Notes: a model not told the origin generated them from the sequence alone. DNA of 64,000 nucleotides from Chloroflexota bacterium (GCA_013112715.1 JABFGB010000004.1:124001-188000); one strand, 5' to 3'; positions 1-9,136 are shown, counted from the first letter of the stretch. Numbers and translations: made by a program.

Positions 1-1857
1 TTTGGTACGGGCAGCTTTGGCGATGGGTGAATATTCATCATTGATGGCGATCACTTGGAAAGGCCGAGTCGCCCGTATCGAATAGGTCGGCGCAGTCGAG
101 AGCAGATAGTTGCCGTGCGGGTCTATCAAGAAAATGGACATCTGATAGTTCTCAAAATTGATGCGCATCAATTCGGCTACAGCATCGAGCAGGTCGTCCA
201 CATCCAAAATGCTGGCGGCGGCGGCGCTGACTTTGGCGACAGTCTCTAGCTGATGGGCGCGTTGACGTTCGGCAAGATAGGCGCGGCGGCGAGCTACCAC
301 CGCAGCGATAGCGGGCTGGACGGCGGTAAACAAGATGCGAATTTCTTCCGAGAAGGTCTGTGGTTCTGACCACGCAATAAAAACGACCCCCTGCCATATA
401 TCCCCGACCTGTAGAGGAAAAATGATGAGGGCCGACGACCCAAAAATCCCTGCTTCATCAATGCCTGCCCGAACTTCAGGCCGTTCGTCGGTATGGATGT
501 TCTCGATGAAGATGGGAGCGTCAGGCCGCTGATAGGCCAAATTCAACAAAGGGTAGTCTGTAAATTTAAAGGGAGTTTTCCCCAAAACTTTTGGAGATAG
601 CTGCAAGCCCCGCACAGCAACCGGCGTAACGCTGTCAATTAGGCCATCTTCTTTGATTTGCGAATAGGACAGGGTAGACATCTGCACGCCATACGGTTCC
701 GCAACTGCCGCAATCGCTGCCAAGATTTCATCTTCGCTGTTGGCTTGTGATAATGCAGCGTTCATTGCCGCTAATGTCTCAGCGCGGCGGCGGGAATTTT
801 CGGTCAATTGTTGTAACCGGATGCGTTCGAGGGCGGCTGATACGAGTTCACCAATACCGATGGTCAGGCGAACTTGGCTTTGGGTATAAGTACGAGGTTT
901 GGAGTCGTGGAAAGCAAGGCCACCCAACCAGCGCTCATGATAGTACAAATCGGTGGCAATCATGGCACGTGTCCCAATTTGCTCTAACATAAATTTTGAA
1001 TTGGTATCCACACGCGGGTCGGTTTTAATATCCTCAAATAGCCAGACAGATGACCCCCGCATTGTATCCGTAAGCGGGAACATCTGACGGGTAAAACGCT
1101 GGCCTGGGGTAAGAATGCGATCATTATCGCCCTGCCGCAAGACACCCAGCACTTCAAAATAATCAGTACTATCGCCGTCGTGATTGTCCCACAATGAGAG
1201 ATAGACTGCCTGCGACTCGGTATCCACTTTGGCAACCGCCTCCACCACCTCATGATAGGTCATGGCTGCATTGACGCCCTCGCCGATACGATAGAGCAAT
1301 TCACTTTCTTTACGGGCTTCTTCCTCGGCGGCATAGGCCCGGATTGAATCAATGATTGGGGCGGCTTGCTGGATCAGAGCGGTATAAATGCGCTGGTCGC
1401 GTTCGCTAAAATGGTAGGGATGATTCCAATTGAACATCAACGTGCCAATCCACTGTCCACGATTCCATAGCGGCATCACTGCGCTGGCCCTCATCTCATA
1501 CTTGCGATAAGTATCCCGCGAAATCTCATCAAGACCGGATTCATTTTCGATGTCTGGTAAAAGCAGTAATTTATCAGGTAGTTTTTCAAGTACCCCGATC
1601 ATGGCTTGGTGTTCGGGGTAGAATCTATCACCAATTTCCGCCGAAAACCCCCCTACATCAATCCATGTTTCGACCAATTCCCAGTGTAGACGTGGGGTAT
1701 AGTGGACATAAAACAACACACATGAGATTGCCCCATTTTCCTGTGCATAGCGACTGGCGGCTAGGAGCAATTCATGTGCATTTGAAGCGCGGGCGATGTG
1801 ACGCAGGGTGTCGTAGAGAATATCAAGCTCGTCGTGGTTGACCTGTGGGTGCTGCAT
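1..1857 (-). CDS. Multi-GAF sensor protein, probable sensor kinase (C-terminus outside window)
   Basis: An uninterrupted reading frame starts at an ATG (1857) and runs off the left edge after 619 codons without a stop. It shows at least three, probably four, successive GAF-like units joined by charged helical linkers: an N-terminal unit with the box WNRGQWIGTLMFNW, a second ending HERWLGGLAFHDS, a third with GDIWQGVVFIAW, and the start of a fourth with SIFLIDPHGNYLLST near the edge. GAF domains bind small ligands or chromophores or serve as dimer signalling units. The gene lies 20 nt downstream of a NarL-type response regulator on the same strand, so I infer that the missing C-terminus holds a HisKA_3/HATPase kinase module. 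No kinase motif is visible in the window, so a kinase-less GAF protein remains possible. Confidence 0.8.
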   Translation of the reverse strand, partial: MQHPQVNHDELDILYDTLRHIARASNAHELLLAASRYAQENGAISCVLFYVHYTPRLHWELVETWIDVGGFSAEIGDRFYPEHQAMIGVLEKLPDKLLLLPDIENESGLDEISRDTYRKYEMRASAVMPLWNRGQWIGTLMFNWNHPYHFSERDQRIYTALIQQAAPIIDSIRAYAAEEEARKESELLYRIGEGVNAAMTYHEVVEAVAKVDTESQAVYLSLWDNHDGDSTDYFEVLGVLRQGDNDRILTPGQRFTRQMFPLTDTMRGSSVWLFEDIKTDPRVDTNSKFMLEQIGTRAMIATDLYYHERWLGGLAFHDSKPRTYTQSQVRLTIGIGELVSAALERIRLQQLTENSRRRAETLAAMNAALSQANSEDEILAAIAAVAEPYGVQMSTLSYSQIKEDGLIDSVTPVAVRGLQLSPKVLGKTPFKFTDYPLLNLAYQRPDAPIFIENIHTDERPEVRAGIDEAGIFGSSALIIFPLQVGDIWQGVVFIAWSEPQTFSEEIRILFTAVQPAIAAVVARRRAYLAERQRAHQLETVAKVSAAAASILDVDDLLDAVAELMRINFENYQMSIFLIDPHGNYLLSTAPTYSIRATRPFQVIAINDEYSPIAKAARTK

Positions 1858-1877
1858 GGTGGTATATCTCTATTGGT

Positions 1878-2519
1878 TTATTGTTCACCGAGTTCCTCCA
1901 CCAGTCCAATCCGGACAGCATAGAGGGCAGCTTGGGTGCGGCTGCTGACATTCAGTTTACTCAAAATATTGCTGACGTGCGTCTTGACGGTTTTTTCGCC
2001 AATCACCAATTCGGCGGCGATTTCTTTGTTGGCCTTGCCTTGTGCCAAGAGACGCAGCACCTCGGTTTCGCGGTCAGTTAAGGCTTCGGGACTTTCAGGT
2101 GTACGGATTTCACGCATCAGGCGGGCAGCAGCTTTGGGTGATAGTTGTACCTGCCCATTGGCGGCAGCTTTAATGGCCCGAATCAATTCATCCGACTCGG
2201 TATCTTTCAATAGATAACCAATTGCCCCCGCCCGGATGGCGCCCGTTACAGATTTATCCTCTAAAACACTGGTGAGGGCAATTACTTCAGTCTCGGGTAA
2301 TTCACGCCGAATCGCAGCTGTCGCGGTGATGCCATCCATCTCCGGCATGAGCAGATCCATGAGCACGACATCAGGATTCAATTGATGGGCCATACGCAGG
2401 GCTTCCGCGCCGTTGGTGGCTTCACCAATGATCTCGAAGTCGGAATTGAGCGATAAAAACATCTTGAGACCCTGCCTTACAACGGCGTGGTCATCGGCGA
2501 TTAAAACTCGAATCGTCAT
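1878..2519 (-). CDS. NarL/FixJ-family two-component response regulator
   Basis: 213 residues with the standard two-domain layout. The receiver domain (about 1-120) has the acidic pair D9-D10, phosphoacceptor D55 in VVLMDLLMPEMDG, a conserved Thr in the IALTS strand and a Lys in YLLKD. The LuxR-type HTH (about 148-210) reads LTDRETEVLRLLAQGKANKEIA and has the recognition helix pattern KTVKTHVSNILSKL. Phosphorylation is expected to promote dimerisation and DNA binding. It is the first gene of an operon with the GAF sensor 20 nt downstream, its probable partner. Its length is typical of LiaR/DegU-like regulators and nothing is missing. Targets cannot be told from sequence. Confidence 0.95.
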   Translation of the reverse strand: MTIRVLIADDHAVVRQGLKMFLSLNSDFEIIGEATNGAEALRMAHQLNPDVVLMDLLMPEMDGITATAAIRRELPETEVIALTSVLEDKSVTGAIRAGAIGYLLKDTESDELIRAIKAAANGQVQLSPKAAARLMREIRTPESPEALTDRETEVLRLLAQGKANKEIAAELVIGEKTVKTHVSNILSKLNVSSRTQAALYAVRIGLVEELGEQ

Positions 2520-2652
2520 AGGCCCTCCTATAATAAGGCCGGATCGTCGTGTGCCTACTCATCATAACATCACTTCTCAAATATCCCCTGAATTTACATC
2601 GGAAATCTGAAGGGTACATCCGCCAAAAGTTGGAGAAATAGATTGGGAAAAT

Positions 2653-2689
2653 AAAAACAGAGATAGGAGTCTGACACATCTCTGTTTTT
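2653..2689 (-). terminator. Intrinsic terminator of the lut operon, probably bidirectional
   Basis: Perfect 12-bp inverted repeat: AAAAACAGAGAT at 2653-2664 pairs with ATCTCTGTTTTT at 2678-2689 around a 13-nt loop. On the minus strand it follows the lutC stop (2711) and the stem runs into a T-rich tract; the A/T ends make it usable in both directions. Confidence 0.85.
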
Positions 2690-2710
2690 GAAGATTTCAA
2701 AATGTCTGAT

Positions 2711-3352
2711 TTATGGCAGTATCACCACATGCACGCGGGTGGGGCCATGCACCCCCATCACTAACTCCATCGCAATGTCGGCGGTGCGGCTGGGGCCAGA
2801 AATAATCACATGCGCGGCAGCGGAGCGGAAATGCTGCAACCCTTTGGCTAGTTGAGCATCAAACCATGTTTCTAGGTCGGCGACAATCTGGTCAGGGGTT
2901 ATCACCGCAATATGCAAAGCGGGCAGGAGCGAGGCTTGACGGGATTTACCCGCCCCACTGCCGACAACTAGACTGCCGGTTGAGGCCAGTGCTGCGTCTG
3001 CTCCTGTTATACCCACCCGCACCGAGCCATCGCGCACATCGGCGATTTGGATACCAGCGGCGGTAATGGCATCGGCGAGTCCGGGCAAGGGGATATTGAC
3101 AAAATCCCACGCGATGACCGACTTGTTTTCGCCAACTAGCGCCAAAATCTGCTGAATGGCATCGGCATGGCTGGCGGGTTCGGACACCTCACAGGCCAGT
3201 TTTTTCGCTTCTTCCACGAAACGTTTGCGTAAAGCGGCAGGGGATTTGTCCTCAATCGGCACCATATGTAAGTAGGTGTCGCGCTTGGGCAGGTCGGTGA
3301 ATGGCTTAGGGGCGGCGCGGAGCTTGGCAAGGATTTCTTCACGGCTACCCAT
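2711..3352 (-). CDS. lutC: LutC/YkgG-type LUD-domain protein of lactate oxidation
   Basis: 213 residues. It is an LUD-domain protein, a subunit of the LutABC complex that oxidises L-lactate to pyruvate (the LutA, LutB, LutC families). Recognisable features are the N-terminal SREEILAKLRAA helix, the central ITGADAALASTGSLVV segment that matches LUD proteins, and the C-terminal HVIISGPSRTADIA. I chose the ATG at 3352 because GGAGGGG lies about 6 nt upstream. The frame extends to 3427 but those residues overlap lutB and have no homology-like content. The start overlaps the end of lutB by 8 nt (ATGGGTAG), which suggests translational coupling. It is the last gene of lutA-lutB-lutC, and a strong terminator follows. 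Confidence 0.93.
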   Translation of the reverse strand: MGSREEILAKLRAAPKPFTDLPKRDTYLHMVPIEDKSPAALRKRFVEEAKKLACEVSEPASHADAIQQILALVGENKSVIAWDFVNIPLPGLADAITAAGIQIADVRDGSVRVGITGADAALASTGSLVVGSGAGKSRQASLLPALHIAVITPDQIVADLETWFDAQLAKGLQHFRSAAAHVIISGPSRTADIAMELVMGVHGPTRVHVVILP

Positions 3353-4778
3353 TGTTTGCCCCTCCATTGTTAGTATTTTTCGCGGCTTGGCGTTCTTTCC
3401 ACAATTGATGGAATGACTTGGGGGCAAAGTTCGGGAAATCTCGATAATCCGTCCACCCCCCTAATGGGCCGGGAAAATTATTTTTCAAAACATGGTTGCG
3501 ACCAAAACGGGCCATTGCACCCCCTATCTGGAACAGGCGGGGTGATTTGTTACCGATGGCCCAGAACTTTATGCCGATGTCCCAAATCTTGCTCGTTTCA
3601 CCACGTTCAACCAGATCGTGGCGCAGATCAAGCAACATTCGTGGGATGTCAATATTAACTGGGCAGACCTGCTTACATGCCCCGCACAAACTGCTGGCTT
3701 GTGGCAGCGGGCTGGCGTTTTCCATGCCGACCAATAATGGAGTGACAATTGCCCCAATTGGCCCCGCATAGACCCAGCCATAGGCATGACCGCCTGTAGA
3801 ACGATAAACCGGGCAGGCATTTTGGCACGCCCCACAGCGGATACAAGCCAGCGCCTCGGCATAATCGGTGTCGTAAATGTTGGTGCGCCCGTTGTCTACT
3901 AGAATCACATAGACATGCTCCGGGCCATCGCTTTCACCGGGCTGGCGCGGACCATTAATCATATGGGTGTAGACGGTCATGACTTGCCCCGTCCCACTAC
4001 GCGGCAGGACTTGGGTCAGCGTAGCATAGTCCTTGACTGTTTCGACCACTTTTTCGATGCCCACAATGGCGATATGTACACGCGGTAGGGTGGTACACAT
4101 GCGGCCATTACCTTCGTTCGTGACTAGACATATTGAGCCAGTTTCCGCCAAGATAAAATTCCCGCCGGAGATGCCCATATCGGCCTCAAGGAAATAGTGG
4201 CGCAAATGGGCTTGGGCGAATTTGGTCATCTCGCCAGCATCATCGGTGGGGGTCATGCCCAATTCTTTGACCATCAAATCGCGGATTTCGGGCTTGGTCA
4301 TATGGATAATCGGCGCGAGCAGGTGACTGGGGTGAGTTTTGCCGATTTGCACGATAAATTCACCGAGGTCGGTTTCAATGACTTCCATGCCCTCGGCTTC
4401 GAGGACATCATTCAAAGCAACTTCTTCCGTCACCATGCTTTTGCTTTTTGCCACGAGATGGACATTGTGTTTTTTGGCGATTTCGACCACCAACCGACAC
4501 ACTTCTTGGCTGCTTTGTGCCCACTCGACGGTGATACCGTTGGCCTTCATATTGGCTTCGGCTTTTTCCAGCAGGTCAGGCAAGTTTCGCAGGGCGCGGC
4601 GTTTGGCTTCAGCGGCTTGTTGGCGCATGGCCTCGCCGTGTTCCAATGTGGGGGTGGACATGGCGAGATTGCGCTTGACATAAGAGTTGCGCGTGCCAGT
4701 TGTGACCGCTTCTTGGATATTGGGATTGCGGATGGCGATTTGGGCCGCTGGGATGAAATTTTGGGATTCGACTTTCAT
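3345..4778 (-). CDS. lutB: LutB/LldF-type iron-sulfur protein of lactate oxidation
   Basis: 477 residues. The N-terminal two thirds form an LUD domain, with VAKSKSMVTEEVALN, the GNFILAETGSICLVTNEGN core and LPRVHIAIVGIEKVV. The C-terminal third carries two 4Fe-4S ferredoxin motifs: CIRCGACQNACP near residue 312 and CGACKQVCP near residue 363. In characterised LutABC systems this subunit passes electrons between the LUD domain and the CCG protein. It lies 4 nt downstream of lutA and overlaps lutC by 8 nt. Length matches the family. The electron acceptor is not encoded in the window. Confidence 0.96.
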   Translation of the reverse strand: MKVESQNFIPAAQIAIRNPNIQEAVTTGTRNSYVKRNLAMSTPTLEHGEAMRQQAAEAKRRALRNLPDLLEKAEANMKANGITVEWAQSSQEVCRLVVEIAKKHNVHLVAKSKSMVTEEVALNDVLEAEGMEVIETDLGEFIVQIGKTHPSHLLAPIIHMTKPEIRDLMVKELGMTPTDDAGEMTKFAQAHLRHYFLEADMGISGGNFILAETGSICLVTNEGNGRMCTTLPRVHIAIVGIEKVVETVKDYATLTQVLPRSGTGQVMTVYTHMINGPRQPGESDGPEHVYVILVDNGRTNIYDTDYAEALACIRCGACQNACPVYRSTGGHAYGWVYAGPIGAIVTPLLVGMENASPLPQASSLCGACKQVCPVNIDIPRMLLDLRHDLVERGETSKIWDIGIKFWAIGNKSPRLFQIGGAMARFGRNHVLKNNFPGPLGGWTDYRDFPNFAPKSFHQLWKERQAAKNTNNGGANNG

Positions 4779-4782
4779 GGCG

Positions 4783-5562
4783 CTATTTCCCCTCTCCCAC
4801 TAGGCCTTCCGCCAAAATATCGGCGATGTGACGAACTTTTTTGCTTGACCCCTTGCGCGATAACCCGCCGTTCATTTGGGTCAGGCAGCTTGAATCGCCT
4901 GTGATAATGATACTGGCGGCGGAGGCGTTGATATTATTGACCTTCTTTTGCAGCATGGCCCCGCTGACATCCGCCATTTTGACACTGAACAGGCCACCAA
5001 ACCCACAGCAGACTTCGTGTTCATTGAGTTCGGCGATGGTGGCGTTTTCCACATTACCAAGCAGGGTGCGGGCCGCTTGACCCAGTCCGAGCAGGCGCAT
5101 CCCATGACAGGAATCATGGAAGGCGAAGGTGGTGGGTTGGGGTAAACGCGCTTTCAGATCGGTGATGCCTAAACCATCCACCAAAAATTCGGTGAATTCC
5201 CATGTGATCGAGACGATGCGTTCGGCTTCGGCCTTCCATTGGGGGTCGTCTTCAAACAACACCGGATATTCATGTAACACCATCGCCGCGCACGAACCAG
5301 AGGGCGTCACTATCACTTCGGAATCTTTAAAGGCTTTCAAAAATTGGATGGCGACCTGTTTGGACTCACTGCGATAACCGGAATTATAGGCGGGTTGACC
5401 GCAGCAGGTCTGAGCCATTGGGAAATCTACTTCAATGCCGAGGTGTTCCAAAATGTTAACAACCGACATGCCCGTTTCAGGGTACATCATATCAATCATG
5501 CAGGTTACAAAAAGCGAGACTTTTTTGCCTTTGGGGGAAGGTCGCTTTGAATCATGCGCCAT
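4783..5562 (-). CDS. lutA: LutA/YkgE-type CCG-domain protein of lactate oxidation
   Basis: 259 residues with two cysteine-rich CCG boxes typical of LutA, GlcF and heterodisulfide-reductase-like subunits. The first is TCCGQPAYNSG near residue 53, preceded by a lone Cys in VTCMIDMMYP; the second is EVCCGFGGLFSVK near residue 183, preceded by DSCHGMR. These residues bind an iron-sulfur cofactor in the family. It is the first gene of lutABC. GGTGGTG five nt before the ATG serves as ribosome-binding site. No regulator of the lut operon lies beside it. Confidence 0.95.
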   Translation of the reverse strand: MAHDSKRPSPKGKKVSLFVTCMIDMMYPETGMSVVNILEHLGIEVDFPMAQTCCGQPAYNSGYRSESKQVAIQFLKAFKDSEVIVTPSGSCAAMVLHEYPVLFEDDPQWKAEAERIVSITWEFTEFLVDGLGITDLKARLPQPTTFAFHDSCHGMRLLGLGQAARTLLGNVENATIAELNEHEVCCGFGGLFSVKMADVSGAMLQKKVNNINASAASIIITGDSSCLTQMNGGLSRKGSSKKVRHIADILAEGLVGEGK

Positions 5563-5705
5563 AAAATCACCACCATCCTTAAGCTAAGAGAAGCATTAAT
5601 TTTTTTGTATAATAGATAGTCCAAAATGCCCTTAGTGGTTTGTTCAGTATAGCGCAAATGCTGAGAGATGGCTCTCATTTTAAGGTTTTGACGTAAAAGG
5701 AATAG

Positions 5706-6200
5706 ATGATGCAGAATCTTTTAAAACTGAGCGGTGGATTATTGGGAATCGGCACGCTGATTATCTTAGGTGGAATCATCATAAGTTTAATGCAGTCCAA
5801 CGAGGAGACCGATTCCAGTGTTGCAGAACGCGCAACTCCCACCGAGCTGCTTCCGCAAATTCGCGCAGCCGATGTACCCGCTCTGCCCTTTCCCGATAAT
5901 CCTGATCCCAACCAATGTGGGATTCCGGCGGTGTGGGGGTCAGCGAATAATCAGGCGTGGCTCAATGGCATTTATGAGGGCGAGATGGTGCAGCCCGTTG
6001 TGTATCTCTACGACAGCCATCTGCGCCGTAAAATTGTGGCACAAGCACCGCATGGCACAGAGGTACAAATTATCCTCTTTCAATCCAATCCCGTCCTCGA
6101 TTATTACCTCGTGAAAATTCCAAGTGCGCCAGTGGGTCAAAATGAAGGATGGGTGCCTGCTCCATTTTTGACGTTTGAGCCAGAAGTTTTTGGTAAATAA
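5706..6200 (+). CDS. Small membrane-anchored protein with SH3-like C-terminus
   Basis: 164 residues, no family recognised with certainty. Residues about 8-30 form one hydrophobic segment (signal anchor). A polar Asp/Pro-rich linker follows (PFPDNPDPNQ), and then a region reading VYLYDSHLRRKIV, APHGTEVQII and YYLVKIP..EGWVPAPFL, which has the look of a bacterial SH3-type fold with the usual Gly-Trp-Val end. It is therefore probably anchored in the membrane with its C-terminus outside. AAAAGGAA precedes tandem ATG codons (5706 and 5709), and either could start translation. TATAAT at 5608-5613 could be the -10 of its promoter, but no good -35 is visible. It is a single gene, divergent from lutA. 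Confidence 0.75.
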   Translation: MMQNLLKLSGGLLGIGTLIILGGIIISLMQSNEETDSSVAERATPTELLPQIRAADVPALPFPDNPDPNQCGIPAVWGSANNQAWLNGIYEGEMVQPVVYLYDSHLRRKIVAQAPHGTEVQIILFQSNPVLDYYLVKIPSAPVGQNEGWVPAPFLTFEPEVFGK

Positions 6201-6228
6201 AAAAGGGGCGGTTGCAGGAAACCACCCC
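6197..6228 (-). terminator. Intrinsic terminator of the sugar ABC operon
   Basis: On the minus strand a GGGGTGGTT / AACCGCCCC stem (one G-U pair, 6-nt loop; + strand 6205-6213 and 6220-6228) is followed directly by TTTTTTATT. It lies 22 nt past the stop of the MalG-like permease and touches the 3' end of the convergent gene. Confidence 0.85.
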
Positions 6229-6250
6229 ATAGACCAACATAAGATGACCT

Positions 6251-7114
6251 TTACCCTTTGACTGCACCGGCGGTTAAGCCTTCAATAATGCGGCGTTGGA
6301 AAACTAATACAAGAATCAAGAGAGGCACGGTGACGACCACTGCTCCGGCAATTTTATCGGCAATGGGTATTTCATAGCTATAGCCTGCAAATTGCCCAAT
6401 GGCGACTGGCACAGTATGAGCATCCTTGTTGACTAGGTTGAAGGTTAGAGCAAATAGGTATTCGTTCCAAGCGGAGATGAATGCCAAAAGGCCCGTTGTC
6501 ACGAGGGCTGGGGCAGTAAGCGGAATTAGGATACGCCAAAAAGTTTGAAAGGCCGTTGCCCCGTCAACCAGTGCGGCCTGCTCAATCTCGTCAGGCAATC
6601 CTCGGAAAAAACTCGTCAACACCCAGACGGTAAAGGGGAGCGTGAAAATCGGATAGGTAAACATCAGCGAGAGCAGTGATCCATTAATCCCCAAATCTTT
6701 TACCGTCCGGTTTAGACCAGAAAGAATGGAAATTTGGGGGAACATGGTCATTGCCAGCACTAAATAAAGGATGATGATGCGCCCTCGAAAGCGAACCCGC
6801 CCCAAGGCATAAGCTGCGAATGCCCCAACGACTAGGGATAACACTACTGTTACGCTTGAGACAATGGCGGAGTTGAGCATTGTCCGCATAAAGTCGCTGT
6901 CACTCAGTAGATTTTGGAAGTTCTCTAGGTTTGGGTCTTCTGGTAGATAGCGTGCTCCATTAAGCAGCACTTGTTGGTTTGTGCGGAAGGATATACTGAT
7001 GGCATAGGCAAAGGGTGCCATCGTATAAAAGGCAATAACAAGCACTAAAATCCAAAAGAAACCCCGGCTGAAGAGTTGAGTTACTTCTTTACCAGAAATA
7101 TTGGATAGGTTCAT
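6251..7114 (-). CDS. Sugar ABC transporter permease, MalG-like
   Basis: 287 residues, the usual length for MalG/UgpE-type inner-membrane permeases, with six predicted transmembrane segments. The cytoplasmic EAA loop that docks on the ATPase is visible near residues 176-200 (EQAALVDGATAFQTFWRILIP). The end, RRIIEGLTAGAVKG, is the family's characteristic C-terminus. Its start overlaps the stop of the MalF-like gene by 4 nt (ATGA), so the two are translationally coupled. Together they form the membrane channel for the sugar delivered by the binding protein encoded at 9137-10453. No ATP-binding subunit lies in the window, so a shared MsmX/UgpC-type ATPase encoded elsewhere is expected. Confidence 0.95.
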   Translation of the reverse strand: MNLSNISGKEVTQLFSRGFFWILVLVIAFYTMAPFAYAISISFRTNQQVLLNGARYLPEDPNLENFQNLLSDSDFMRTMLNSAIVSSVTVVLSLVVGAFAAYALGRVRFRGRIIILYLVLAMTMFPQISILSGLNRTVKDLGINGSLLSLMFTYPIFTLPFTVWVLTSFFRGLPDEIEQAALVDGATAFQTFWRILIPLTAPALVTTGLLAFISAWNEYLFALTFNLVNKDAHTVPVAIGQFAGYSYEIPIADKIAGAVVVTVPLLILVLVFQRRIIEGLTAGAVKG

Positions 7115-9021
7115 TCTTGCTCTAGCCTCACAATTCTTACATAGGTAACGGTAAAGATGAGAATGAGCATGAAAATAATCACGCCAATGGCGGACGAATA
7201 GCCTGTTAGGCCACCCTGAATCAATCGGTCATAGTTATATAGGGCCATTGAGGGGCGTGTTGCGTCCAACAACACCGAGAATACGTCGAACGCACGTAAG
7301 GCATCTAACGTGCGAAATACCAATGCAACAGCAATGGTGGGACGCAGCAGTGGCAGGGTGATGGTAAAAAATTGGCGGACTTTGCCAGCGCCATCCACAT
7401 CGGCGGCCTCATAGACATCGGCGGGAATGGTTTGTAAACCGGCTAGGAGCAACAAAGCCATGAACGGCGCTGTTTTCCAAACATCTACTGCAATAATTGA
7501 ATTCATCCATGGGCCTGTGGTCGCTAACCACTGTTTGGCTTGTGAGATGAGGCCCACATCCAATAGTAGTTTGTTTAAGATACCGGTCTGGTCGCCACGC
7601 ATGATAACGTCCCACAGCGCTGCTGAAACGACCGTTGGGATTGCCCACGGCACCAGCATGGCAGTACGCATCAATCCGCGTCCGGTAAATTTGGAGTTGA
7701 CTACCATAGCAATAATGAGGCCCAATAGGAGTTCAAGGGTTACGGAAATGAACGTGAATTGTAGGGTGTTGCTAAAACTCTTGAGGAATTGAGGATCTTT
7801 TCCTAAGAGGCGCAGACCCGAATCACGCCCAAACAGTTGCCATGTATAGGCCTCTTGATAGCGTTTATAGGTGCGTCGTTCGGCGGAGGACAATTCGCGT
7901 AGCTTTTCACGTTCCTCAATTTCAGCATCAGAGGGTTCCCAAACGATACCCCCTTCACCACGTACCTGTTGGCAATCTCCATTTTCGTCTCTTTTACAGT
8001 CCACTATTACAAACTTAAAACTTAACAATTCTTGGTAGTTCCGTAGACCAATGAAGCGGGCAGGCTTAGAACTTCCAAATTCTTCATCGGTTAGGCTCGC
8101 AATGAAGGTTTGTTCCAATGGTTGGGCCGCGATTAGGATCAATACAGCCAGTGTGGGGATGAGTAAACTCCATGCAAATCGTGTATTACGGGATGTGAGT
8201 GATTCTTCCCCATCAAACAAGTCGTTAATAATGCGAGACAACCACCAAAGTGCCACAGTAAGCGGGATTGCCGCGATGAGATAGGGGATCGCCCCGCCCA
8301 CAGCGTTGCTAAAGCTAAATGGGTGGTCACCAACCAGTCCACCTTTGCCATCAACCCAAAAGGTACGAATCGCAGCGACAATTAGGCCAACAATGAGCCA
8401 TAGGAAAGCAATGAGTGCCCAACGTGCAGCGATGAGATCAAATTTACGCAAGCGGACTCCCAAACGGAAAATGAGAATCCCGATCACGATGGTTAAGAAC
8501 GGCACAATGATGCCAAAATTATTAAGATAGGCAATCATGAAGGTAGGGGCGACGTTTTTAATAATGGTGCGTTCTTGCGGACTAAATTCACCGTTTCCTA
8601 GTGGTCGCAGGAATTCGATGCTTATTTCAAAATCATCGTCGGCCCTTTTAACATCTGGTTCTTGTAGAAGTCGGTCAACTTGGGCGACTGAAAAACCGGG
8701 GGTAATTTCAGTGTCTTCCACCTTCGTGAGCCGATCCCCAGCCCGCACCCCCTTTTCCTCTGCTGGGCCACCCGGGGCCGGGATAATCTCGAAATAGGCT
8801 ACTTCCCCTTCGGGTTCTACTTTACGGACTTCAATCCCGATGCCTTCAATGTCTAGACCCTGCGTGGCATCTTTGATCTCAGGACTGGTTGCAATTGCGT
8901 AGAAGAGATAGGCAAATGCCAGTAAGCCGATAATCATCAATAGGCCACTCACTAGTTCTAGTGAAATTGTCTCCTGTTCAGTAGGGCGTCGTCGTCCACT
9001 CCTCGGCGGAATTATCGTCAT
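7111..9021 (-). CDS. PDZ domain fused to MalF-like sugar ABC transporter permease
   Basis: 636 residues, roughly twice the length of an ordinary MalF/UgpA-type permease. Order seen: one transmembrane helix (about 23-42); a PDZ-like domain (about 57-140) with GGPAEEKGVRAGDRLTKVED, the usual 'more Gly-Asp' core, and a beta strand DFEISIEFLRPL; four further hydrophobic segments (about 165-300); a charged loop of about 110 residues (300-410) rich in Glu/Arg; then the permease core with the EAA loop EAADVDGAGKVRQFFTITLP near 535-555. I chose the ATG at 9021 because GGAGGG sits 7 nt before it; the ATG at 9036 overlaps that Shine-Dalgarno sequence. It is followed by the MalG-like gene with a 4-nt overlap. 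A PDZ domain in a permease is unusual. It might bind a C-terminus of a partner or the binding protein. Confidence 0.92.
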   Translation of the reverse strand: MTIIPPRSGRRRPTEQETISLELVSGLLMIIGLLAFAYLFYAIATSPEIKDATQGLDIEGIGIEVRKVEPEGEVAYFEIIPAPGGPAEEKGVRAGDRLTKVEDTEITPGFSVAQVDRLLQEPDVKRADDDFEISIEFLRPLGNGEFSPQERTIIKNVAPTFMIAYLNNFGIIVPFLTIVIGILIFRLGVRLRKFDLIAARWALIAFLWLIVGLIVAAIRTFWVDGKGGLVGDHPFSFSNAVGGAIPYLIAAIPLTVALWWLSRIINDLFDGEESLTSRNTRFAWSLLIPTLAVLILIAAQPLEQTFIASLTDEEFGSSKPARFIGLRNYQELLSFKFVIVDCKRDENGDCQQVRGEGGIVWEPSDAEIEEREKLRELSSAERRTYKRYQEAYTWQLFGRDSGLRLLGKDPQFLKSFSNTLQFTFISVTLELLLGLIIAMVVNSKFTGRGLMRTAMLVPWAIPTVVSAALWDVIMRGDQTGILNKLLLDVGLISQAKQWLATTGPWMNSIIAVDVWKTAPFMALLLLAGLQTIPADVYEAADVDGAGKVRQFFTITLPLLRPTIAVALVFRTLDALRAFDVFSVLLDATRPSMALYNYDRLIQGGLTGYSSAIGVIIFMLILIFTVTYVRIVRLEQE

Positions 9022-9078
9022 GGAAAAGCCCTCCATTCTAAGATCAAAATATTTTTCAAGGGATATAACTAACAGTGA

Positions 9079-9096
9079 GGGCAGATTGCTCTGCCC
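9079..9096 (-). repeat. Intercistronic hairpin between binding protein and permease genes
   Basis: Perfect 7-bp stem GGGCAGA / TCTGCCC with a TTGC loop and no T tract. It sits 41 nt after the binding protein stop and before the permease gene. Such hairpins commonly stabilise the upstream part of sugar ABC transcripts so that binding protein exceeds permease; that role is inferred here. Confidence 0.6.
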
Positions 9097-9136
9097 CCAG
9101 TGAAATTAAATCGTCAATATTCAATTGGTAGGGGTG

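Noticed and set aside
4197..4904. 235-codon plus-strand frame across lutB
   Set aside because: It is the antisense of a well-conserved lutB with clear 4Fe-4S motifs; its product has no recognisable domain.
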